The notes below the pieces were generated by a model that was given only the letters and a program-made list of their open reading frames with translations, searched no databases and was not told the origin of the DNA. A stretch of DNA of 11,617 bases from an uncultured Prevotella sp. (GTDB taxonomy: Bacteria; Bacteroidota; Bacteroidia; Bacteroidales; Bacteroidaceae), in assembly GCA_900542795.1 (NCBI GenBank), contig UQPD01000082.1, forward strand, positions 1 through 11,617, written 5' to 3'. Shown here piece by piece: positions 6,440 to 11,617 of this stretch (the first letter of the stretch is position 1; every line of letters starts with the position of its first letter). The position numbers and the translations under genes are program-made.

Positions 6440-9304
6440 TTAATACCACTCTACATTGGTTGAGTAAGAACTACGCTTTTCCCATTTCAAAGCATCGGCA
6501 AGCTCTGAAGCTCGTGCACGGAATGTGAAGTTGAACGATGAATAGGGCTTAAGCACGACTGAGGCTGACATTTCAAAGCAGTGTAGGTCGCGTGCAAGCG
6601 ACATGGTTGTCATTGAAATTTTGTGCATCTCGAAGTCGTAACCCGAAGAGAAGGCTATGTTCCATCCTTGTGCTATACGCACGTAGCCCGACGCATTGAG
6701 CGTTTGCGTAAACGAGAAGGGATAACGCATGCGGCGCACATTGATTTGGCGTGTACGGTCTTCTGCCATAGTTATGCCGTAAGAAAGCGAGAGTGACCAG
6801 GGTATGGAGAACGCAAGATAGCCATCTTTGTCGATGCGAGCCTTCTCCTTTTTTCGTCCCTTACTTTGCTGTGCGGCTTTAAGGTCGGGGTCGACGTTGG
6901 CATCTTCCGTATCATCGGTTTCAGTCTGCGTATCGGCAGTTGTGGCATTATCGTTTCTACGACGTCCCTGAAAGAGGTCGAGCAACTTTTGCCATGTTTG
7001 GTTATTGAAGGTATATGCCAAACTTTGCGACATTCCCTGGAAACGACCAAAACGTCCATAGCTCCACTCCGTACGGTCGGAGGTTACCACCTGTCCGTTT
7101 TCATTAAACTTATAGGCATACGTTGCAAACACGGCTGCCATTGAGAAGGTTTTGTTCTTTCCTAACTTTAAGCGCAAGCGGGTGCTGAGGTTACTCCACG
7201 GACGAGTTTGCGCTGCCATGTTGTAAGAGAGCGATGCTGAGAGTTCATCGATAAGCGATATTTTACGATAACCTGTTGTGTCACGATCAGAACGCACCTT
7301 CATTTCAAGGTTATTCGACACCGACATCGATATTAAGCCTTGCTTCGAGCCCGATGGATAACCATAAATGCCTGCTGAGTAGGGCGAATATCTGACCATC
7401 GTTGAATTACCCTCTGCATCAACTTTTTCATAATACTTGATGTAGCCATAGCGCGACACGGTGAAGTCGGGCGCATAGCTAAAGCTAATTGAGGGTTTGA
7501 AGACGTGGCGTATGGCTTGAATTTTATCGCCAAAGAGTTTTTTCCATGGTTTGTAAAAACCATAGAGTGTGGTATTGGCTGTTACGCCCACATTCCAATC
7601 ATAGAGGTTGTAGAAGCCATAGGTTGTATCGCACAATTCGCGTTGTAACTCACGATCCCACGAACGATTGATGCGCGAAGCATACATTAAATCGCGGAAA
7701 GAAAGGTTGGGCGAAATGTTGATGTATTTAAACAACTGAAAAGTTGCATCGATAGGCACTCGGTGCTGAAAACCATTGCGCCAATCCTTCACCAAATTCG
7801 ACTTAAAGAGTTTATCCTCCTTCGTGGTAATGGAGTTAGAGAGTTGACCGGTGTATGACACAGAGATTTTTTCGTACCAACGCTCTTTTCCCACGGAATA
7901 CTTACGACGGAAGGGATAAAAACGCGCTAAAGAAAAACTCACATCGGGCAGTGTCATTGCGATGGTTGAGTCGCGCATGTTTTGCGTTAGGTTGGCAGAG
8001 GCTGCTATGCTCAAACCAATTGTGGGAAAAGTGTGACTAAAACTTACCGAACTGGCACGCGTGCTCTGCGTGTAGCTCAGTGGGTTATACATACTTTCAA
8101 GGTTCTTGCGCTCGTAGCTTTCTGAGGCAAAGTTTACACGTGCCGAGAAGGTTGTGTTAGGATTTGCACGCGAGTCTTTTGAATGGGTCCACTGCAACTT
8201 AAAGCTCTTTGTAACTTGGTAGTCGGGCATATTTTTTTCGCCTTCTACCGTACGCAAGAAACTAAAGTATACGTTACCACGATATTTATAGCGTTTGTTG
8301 TAGTTTGTTTCAACACTTGTTCCCCATGAGCCTTTGGTGTAAATTTCGCCCAGAGCCTTAAGGTCCATATAGTCGTTTATTGCCCAATAGTAACCTCCAT
8401 CACGCAAATAAAAGCCACGAACGGTTTCATCGCCATAAGAGGGCATAATAAAGCCCGAAGAATACTTTTTATTAAAGGGGAAGAAACCGTAAGGCACGGC
8501 TAAGGGCAAGGGTACATCTTCAACTACAAGGTGGGCAGGACCAAACACGGTCTCTTTTCCGGGTCGCACCTTGGCACGCGAAAGTGCTAAATAAAAGTGT
8601 GGATGCTTGGCGTCGCAAGTGGTGTAACGAGCATGTTCCAAATAGAGTGTACCATCTGCTGCACGCTTAGAACGTTCGCTGGTCATAAAGCCATCACCTT
8701 GGCGCGTATCGACATTGTGAATAAAGCCTTTTTTAGTTTTAAAGTTAAACGACATGCGTTCGCTGTTATACTCATCGCTCCCTTGTTTATAAACAGGTTT
8801 TTCAGCCCAACCTCCTTCGGCAGTAGAGTCGGGACGTGCTTCGGCATGTACCAAACTCGAATCCATGTTCATTGAAATTTTGGCTGCGGTGAGTTGCATA
8901 TTCTGATAGTCGACCTGTGCTTGACCATAAAGGAGTGCCAAACCTGTAGCTGCATCATAGACCATAGAGTCTTGTGCCTGATATTCAACAGGAGAGTCAA
9001 TGCCTGGTCGGGGTTTCACGGAGTCGGTTTTCAACGAATCTGCTTGTTTTTGTGTGGTAGTGTCAACAGGTATACGCGGACTGGCTACTGCACGATTATC
9101 CTTAGCCGTAGTGGCACTATCAGTAACTGGCTGGGGGTTGGTTAGGAGTTTCTTAATCTGAGCAGTAGAGTCGGTTTTAGCCGAATCGTTAAGAGCATGC
9201 ACGTTCTTTGCCGCCGGCTTACGTGCAGGCTGCATACGCAAATGGCTGGCCATGATGCACATCGTGGTCAGCACAGAGAGTATGATGAGTAATAGTCGTC
9301 GCAT
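6440..9304 (-). CDS. lptD: LPS-assembly outer-membrane protein LptD
   Basis: A 954-residue outer-membrane protein that, with the LptE role, takes LPS from the periplasmic Lpt bridge and inserts it into the outer leaflet. The start at 9304 (MRRLLLIILSVLTTMCIMAS) gives a signal peptide directly; the in-frame ATG at 9346 would place 14 odd residues before it and overlap the HD gene. After a low-complexity S/T/D/K stretch (about 25-105) comes the LptA/OstA-like periplasmic jellyroll (about 110-245, with YGQAQVDYQNMQLTA). The Bacteroidetes-type motif YTTCD...HPHFYLA and VPLPLAVPYGFFPF (about 265-277) follow, then a long beta-barrel ending in an aromatic residue (NVEWY), the usual barrel-assembly signal. 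A highly charged segment (about 780-823) is likely a loop. The gene starts 7 bases after the HD-domain gene, so the two share a transcript. Confidence 0.92.
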   Translation of the reverse strand: MRRLLLIILSVLTTMCIMASHLRMQPARKPAAKNVHALNDSAKTDSTAQIKKLLTNPQPVTDSATTAKDNRAVASPRIPVDTTTQKQADSLKTDSVKPRPGIDSPVEYQAQDSMVYDAATGLALLYGQAQVDYQNMQLTAAKISMNMDSSLVHAEARPDSTAEGGWAEKPVYKQGSDEYNSERMSFNFKTKKGFIHNVDTRQGDGFMTSERSKRAADGTLYLEHARYTTCDAKHPHFYLALSRAKVRPGKETVFGPAHLVVEDVPLPLAVPYGFFPFNKKYSSGFIMPSYGDETVRGFYLRDGGYYWAINDYMDLKALGEIYTKGSWGTSVETNYNKRYKYRGNVYFSFLRTVEGEKNMPDYQVTKSFKLQWTHSKDSRANPNTTFSARVNFASESYERKNLESMYNPLSYTQSTRASSVSFSHTFPTIGLSIAASANLTQNMRDSTIAMTLPDVSFSLARFYPFRRKYSVGKERWYEKISVSYTGQLSNSITTKEDKLFKSNLVKDWRNGFQHRVPIDATFQLFKYINISPNLSFRDLMYASRINRSWDRELQRELCDTTYGFYNLYDWNVGVTANTTLYGFYKPWKKLFGDKIQAIRHVFKPSISFSYAPDFTVSRYGYIKYYEKVDAEGNSTMVRYSPYSAGIYGYPSGSKQGLISMSVSNNLEMKVRSDRDTTGYRKISLIDELSASLSYNMAAQTRPWSNLSTRLRLKLGKNKTFSMAAVFATYAYKFNENGQVVTSDRTEWSYGRFGRFQGMSQSLAYTFNNQTWQKLLDLFQGRRRNDNATTADTQTETDDTEDANVDPDLKAAQQSKGRKKEKARIDKDGYLAFSIPWSLSLSYGITMAEDRTRQINVRRMRYPFSFTQTLNASGYVRIAQGWNIAFSSGYDFEMHKISMTTMSLARDLHCFEMSASVVLKPYSSFNFTFRARASELADALKWEKRSSYSTNVEWY

Positions 9305-9311
9305 TCGTGTG

Positions 9312-9875
9312 TTAAGCGTGTTCAACGGGCAACGCCTCGGGGTCAAATTGTTGCACCCAATCCCAAAAGATTTTTACGCCTTCGTGTCCAAACTTTTCAA
9401 GGCTACGCGCAGTGTCTTGAACTGAGCGTATTCTGTTGGGATGGCTTTTTGAGTAAAACTTATCAGCGTAACAAATGAGTTGTTCTTCGAGGGTTTCGGG
9501 TCGATAGTCACCAGCTGGTAAGGGTAATTGTCGTTGTTTTATCACTTCATCAGTGAGACCTGTCCCTGTGTGTCTTTCACACACACGTGCTATTTCAGGA
9601 AAACCTTCGCGTCGCATCAGTTGTCCCCCCAAATATCCATGCATTAAATAAGGTTCTTTGCCAAAGCAGTGTATGCCGGGTGCATCTGTAAGGAAGATTC
9701 CCACATCATGCAACATGGCAGCTTGTTCCACAAAGTCCTTATCTATGTTCAATTCTGGGTGAGACTCCGCTATTTTCAACGCACGTTCTGTCACTTGTTT
9801 ACTATGTTTTATAAGTAACTCGCGCAGCGCCTCATTGTCAGCGTAATACTTATTTATAATATCCAAAGCTCTCAT
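9312..9875 (-). CDS. HD-domain hydrolase
   Basis: A 187-residue cytosolic protein with the metal-binding HD-superfamily pattern: H24 in LLIKHSKQV, H56-D57 in AAMLHDVGIF, H79 in LMHGYLGG, H102 in CERHTGTG and D138 in ICYADKF. HD proteins of this size are metal-dependent phosphohydrolases, often of nucleotides or phosphorylated small molecules; the substrate here cannot be told. The open frame continues 49 codons upstream, but that part runs through the promoter and repeat sequence. The ATG at 9875 (MRALDIINKYYAD) is the right start, about 17 bases after the -7 box. It is the first gene of the transcript leading into lptD. Any link with LPS assembly is inferred only from position. Confidence 0.88.
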   Translation of the reverse strand: MRALDIINKYYADNEALRELLIKHSKQVTERALKIAESHPELNIDKDFVEQAAMLHDVGIFLTDAPGIHCFGKEPYLMHGYLGGQLMRREGFPEIARVCERHTGTGLTDEVIKQRQLPLPAGDYRPETLEEQLICYADKFYSKSHPNRIRSVQDTARSLEKFGHEGVKIFWDWVQQFDPEALPVEHA

Positions 9876-9892
9876 TGCTCGCTTTTTGGGTG

Positions 9893-9922
9893 CAAAGTTA
9901 GTGCAAACCGAATGCAATACAA
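9893..9922 (-). promoter_or_regulatory. Promoter of the HD-lptD transcript
   Basis: Read on the minus strand, TTG (9920-9922), a spacer of 19 bases and TAACTTTG (9893-9900) match the Bacteroidetes promoter consensus. The expected transcription start is near 9886, giving a leader of about 10 bases before the ATG at 9875. The spacer includes TTCGGTTTGCAC, identical to the spacer before TATCTTTG at 4712. Confidence 0.75.
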
Positions 9923-9945
9923 AATAAAAAGCCTCTGGATTTTTA

Positions 9946-10000
9946 TTTTTATTGCTGAGGTGCAGCCTAACTTCGCGAAGCAGAGTTAGTGCAAGGCGAG
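9946..10000 (-). repeat. Tandem repeat unit 1, promoter-related
   Basis: This 55-base unit recurs at 10023-10077 with one difference (a C in AGGTGCAGCC versus AGGTGAAGCC). It contains GGCTGCACCTCAGCA (minus strand, 9953-9967), the palindrome CTTCGCGAAG (9971-9980) and CTAACT...AGTTAG inverted arms, and ends in TTGCACTAACTCTGC, a degenerate version of the -7 region of the HD promoter. The period between units is 77 bases. Confidence 0.9.
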
Positions 10001-10022
10001 CACAATGAAAAGAAAAATACAA

Positions 10023-10077
10023 TTTTTATTGCTGAGGTGAAGCCTAACTTCGCGAAGCAGAGTTAGTGCAAGGCGAG
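10023..10077 (-). repeat. Tandem repeat unit 2, promoter-related
   Basis: Second copy of the unit at 9946-10000, nearly identical over 55 bases, with CTTCGCGAAG at 10048-10057. A GCGCTTCGCGC stem-loop sequence follows at 10088-10098. Together with the HD promoter these form three promoter-like copies in a row, of which only the one nearest the HD gene retains a consensus -7 box. The stretch 9876-10229 holds these units, the 10105-10205 repeat and no gene I can support. Confidence 0.9.
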
Positions 10078-10104
10078 TGTAATTTTTGCGCTTCGCGCTT
10101 GGGG

Positions 10105-10205
10105 TAGTCAAAAATGTCCATCAATGAGCCATAAATGTTCATGAATTATTATTTTTGAATGTCCATGAATAGCCCTCTTTCGGGGTTGGGTTGGCGCGTG
10201 AAGCA
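10105..10205. repeat. Dispersed ~100-bp repeat, copy A
   Basis: It runs from TAGTCAAAAATGTCCATCAA to GGCGCGTGAAGCA and is matched, with scattered substitutions, by 11467-11566 in the same orientation. Internally it holds three ATGTYCAT words (10114, 10135, 10159) and a CCC...GGGG potential hairpin near 10173-10186. It lies just past the stop of the UpxY-like gene. It is non-coding as far as I can see. Confidence 0.85.
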
Positions 10206-10229
10206 TTGACGGAAGTTGACGGAGGATGT

Positions 10230-10964
10230 TTATGGCTCTACTACGGCAAAGTCTTCTTTGTGTACACCTCGGATGGCTACGGCATATCCTCCAAGTTCCA
10301 TGATGAGTTGACGATCGCGGTCTACTCGTACAATGTATCCTTCCATGCCTTTGAATAGGCCTGTGAGGACGCGGAGCTTGACATGGTCTTTGGCAAACTT
10401 TATGAAGGGATCGCGCAAGAAGGTTACGTTTTCGGGATGTGCCGAAACTACTTGCATAAAGGGTTGCATCATTTTGTGACTGATGCTGGCTGGTTGTCCC
10501 GTACTGCAATCGTTTACTAAATGGTAGTGGGGATAGTTGGTTTGAAGGAATGTTTGTAGCTCTTTTACCTCGCCTTGCAAAAAAACTAATCCACTGATGG
10601 TGGGTTGTTGCTTTTTGATGACGCCTTTGCCATTGTCTTTTTGCTTATATTTATAGGTGTAATGTACAAAACATTTGTGGGGGACGTCGGGATGTTGGTG
10701 GTTGTAGGTTTCTACTTGTTTCTTGAAGGTTTCTATGAGTTTGTTGTGTATCATAAGATAGCTCCAAGGGGATTCGTCCCGTATTTTGTCTTTGTTTACG
10801 CTGTTTTTTCCTTTTTGTTCTGCCTTGGGATGGGGTATTTCTTCTATTCCTGAGCCCGATTTTGCATCAGTCTCAGTTACGTGTATGCCCTTTGGAAAAC
10901 GCTTGTTTTCTGAACTTTTGTTTTCGTCGGCTATAGAAAGAGTAAGGGAGCAATCCTGCGTCAT
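10230..10964 (-). CDS. UpxY/NusG-family transcription antiterminator
   Basis: A 244-residue NusG paralogue. The N-terminal 65 residues are hydrophilic (K, S, E-rich) and look disordered. The NGN domain follows at about 66-180, starting WSYLMIHNKLIETFKKQVE and containing TISGLVFLQGEVKELQTFL. The KOW motif is at about 195-225 (VKLRVLTGLFKGMEGYIVRV). This matches the UpxY type, which in Bacteroides binds elongating RNA polymerase early in capsular or exopolysaccharide operons and prevents premature termination. Typical UpxY proteins are around 170-190 residues, so the N-terminal extension is unusual. The ATG at 10964 is the first in frame after a TAG at 10974-10976. No polysaccharide genes lie within the window; downstream on its strand there is 354 bases without a gene and then the HD gene. 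Its target may be elsewhere. Confidence 0.85.
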   Translation of the reverse strand: MTQDCSLTLSIADENKSSENKRFPKGIHVTETDAKSGSGIEEIPHPKAEQKGKNSVNKDKIRDESPWSYLMIHNKLIETFKKQVETYNHQHPDVPHKCFVHYTYKYKQKDNGKGVIKKQQPTISGLVFLQGEVKELQTFLQTNYPHYHLVNDCSTGQPASISHKMMQPFMQVVSAHPENVTFLRDPFIKFAKDHVKLRVLTGLFKGMEGYIVRVDRDRQLIMELGGYAVAIRGVHKEDFAVVEP

Positions 10965-10973
10965 TTTCTCAAT

Positions 10974-11042
10974 CTATTTTATGTTGCTGTTGGCTATCTT
11001 CACCTGGGAGGATTGTGCCAATGTTGCCATGAGATTGTTCAT
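10974..11042 (-). CDS. Leader ORF of 22 codons before the UpxY-like gene
   Basis: This reads MNNLMATLAQSSQVKIANSNIK and stops with TAG, 9 bases before the ATG of the UpxY-like gene and in the same frame. The open frame continues upstream without an ATG to a TAA at 11094-11096. It may be a leader peptide, a decayed N-terminal extension of the antiterminator, or chance. Confidence 0.25.
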   Translation of the reverse strand: MNNLMATLAQSSQVKIANSNIK

Positions 11043-11093
11043 TATGTTACTAATGATGGGGGTTGCCACTTTTTTAGAGAGGGGGATGAATGT

Positions 11094-11132
11094 TTAACGA
11101 ATCGAACTTGCTTGATTGTTTTGCATTTTCAT
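11094..11132 (-). CDS. Leader ORF of 12 codons in the same frame
   Basis: This reads MKMQNNQASSIR and stops with TAA. An AAGG sits directly before the ATG, a purine-rich possible ribosome site. It is in the same frame as the 22-codon ORF and the UpxY-like gene, separated only by TAA and TAG stops. Confidence 0.2.
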   Translation of the reverse strand: MKMQNNQASSIR

Positions 11133-11199
11133 CCTTTATGTGGCTTTGCGTCTCTATGTATTCTTCGGGTCTTTAAGAAAAAAGACACTTCTTTGGCTA

Positions 11200-11207
11200 C
11201 AAAGGTA
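11200..11207 (-). promoter_or_regulatory. Candidate -7 box for the UpxY-like gene
   Basis: On the minus strand this is TACCTTTG, a full match to TAnnTTTG, but no TTG is seen at the -33 position. A second -7-like word, TATATTTG, lies at 11284-11291, also without a -33 partner. Either would give a leader of roughly 230-310 bases, compatible with the long 5' leaders on which UpxY-type factors act. Confidence 0.4.
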
Positions 11208-11413
11208 CGGTTTTTATTGTATTTATTCTCATTTTAAGGTGAAAATATTTTTATAATCTGGCTTTTGTGGGTGTTTAGTTTAACAAATATAAGTATCGTT
11301 TTGTCGTAGATTGTTGATTTTCATGGGGATTATTTTGTTTTGCGTGTTTTATTGGGGAAGATTTTGTGGGGTACGGAGGGGGATGGGTATGTAAGCATGG
11401 TTTTACAGACTAC

Positions 11414-11480
11414 TTTTTTAGTCAAAAATGTCTTTGATTTTTTCGACATGAATGTCTTTGTTTTTTTAGTCAAAAATGTT
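11414..11480. repeat. Short AATGTC-type repeats in T-rich context
   Basis: Three loosely similar units of about 24 bases each consist of a T-run, then AGTCA or CGACA, then AAATG/GAATG and TC or TT. The middle unit holds GACATGAATGTC (11445-11456), a palindrome with a two-base centre. A further copy, GACATAAATGTC, is at 11574-11585. The stretch 11208-11413 before it shows nothing I can identify apart from the second -7-like word. Confidence 0.55.
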
Positions 11481-11566
11481 CATCAATGAGCCATAAAATC
11501 CCATAAATTTTTATTTTTGAATTTCCATGAATAACCCCTTTCGGGGTTAGGCTGGCGCGTGAAGCA
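11467..11566. repeat. Dispersed ~100-bp repeat, copy B
   Basis: A direct copy of 10105-10205, starting TAGTCAAAAATG and ending GGCGCGTGAAGCA, with most substitutions in the middle. It contains AACCCCTTTCGGGGTT (11533-11548), a 6-bp stem with a four-base loop that is less perfect in copy A. The two copies bracket the UpxY-like gene and its leader. Confidence 0.85.
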
Positions 11567-11599
11567 ATGTTTCGACATAAATGTCCATCAGATTTAAGT

Positions 11600-11617
11600 C
11601 TGTCTCTTATACACATC
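11600..11617. other. Nextera/Tn5 mosaic-end adapter at contig end (artefact)
   Basis: CTGTCTCTTATACACATC is 18 of the 19 bases of the Tn5 transposase mosaic end used in tagmentation libraries, and it sits exactly at the end of the window. It is almost certainly untrimmed adapter and not genomic DNA. Confidence 0.95.

Noticed and set aside
6772..7144. Overlapping ORFs on both strands inside lptD
   Set aside because: They are out-of-frame shadows of a well-supported gene, with no plausible protein features.
9305..9346. Earlier ATG for lptD at 9346
   Set aside because: It adds 14 residues before a clear signal peptide and overlaps the HD gene; 9304 gives a standard export signal.
9876..10022. 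49-codon N-terminal extension of the HD protein
   Set aside because: It would be translated through the promoter and repeat unit, and transcription is expected to start inside it, near 9886.
9946..10077. CRISPR-like array
   Set aside because: There are only two 55-base units, the intervening sequence is related to the promoter copies, and there are no cas genes.
10605..11237. Plus-strand ORFs opposite the UpxY gene, with hydrophobic products
   Set aside because: The hydrophobicity arises from the reverse complement of lysine- and asparagine-rich coding and leader sequence; no promoter or ribosome site supports them.

Overview
The window looks like DNA from a member of the Bacteroidales, most likely a Prevotella-type genus. 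The evidence is promoter-like sequences of the Bacteroidetes form (TTG, about 19-21 bases, TAnnTTTG), an LptD of the Bacteroidetes type, a BACON-type surface lipoprotein and a UpxY-type NusG paralogue. The genus is inferred from overall feel only. The last 18 bases match the Tn5/Nextera mosaic end used in sequencing libraries, so the right edge is probably a contig end and real sequence stops near 11599.

Left part (1-5263), accessory and AT-rich. It opens with the 3' end of a group II intron (domains V and VI, ending near 280). Next, on the minus strand, is a PD-(D/E)XK nuclease-like gene (335-1054), preceded by a decayed stub of a WYL-domain regulator (1061-1174) and two tiny doubtful ORFs. 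On the plus strand an intact WYL-domain regulator (1551-2462) precedes a large metallo-beta-lactamase-fold protein with an uncharacterised C-terminal domain (2590-4497). A terminator-like hairpin follows. A DUF6155-like small protein (4739-5263) then has its own tandem promoters. WYL regulators often control phage-defence and other conflict genes, so the WYL+MBL pair and the WYL-stub+nuclease pair are the best candidates here for an undescribed system.

Right part (5485-10964), all minus strand and more core-like. A strong bidirectional terminator (5485-5535) separates the two halves. Transcription probably starts at a clear promoter at 9893-9922 and reads an HD-domain hydrolase (9312-9875), then LptD (6440-9304), which delivers LPS to the outer leaflet, then a BACON lipoprotein (5572-6351). 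Upstream of that promoter are two tandem repeat units related to the promoter itself and to the promoter module at 4615-4719.

Further right is a UpxY/NusG-like antiterminator (10230-10964) with a long leader holding two very short ORFs. It is bracketed by two copies of a roughly 100-bp repeat (10105-10205 and 11467-11566). The remaining 3' flank carries AATGTC-type short repeats and no convincing gene.
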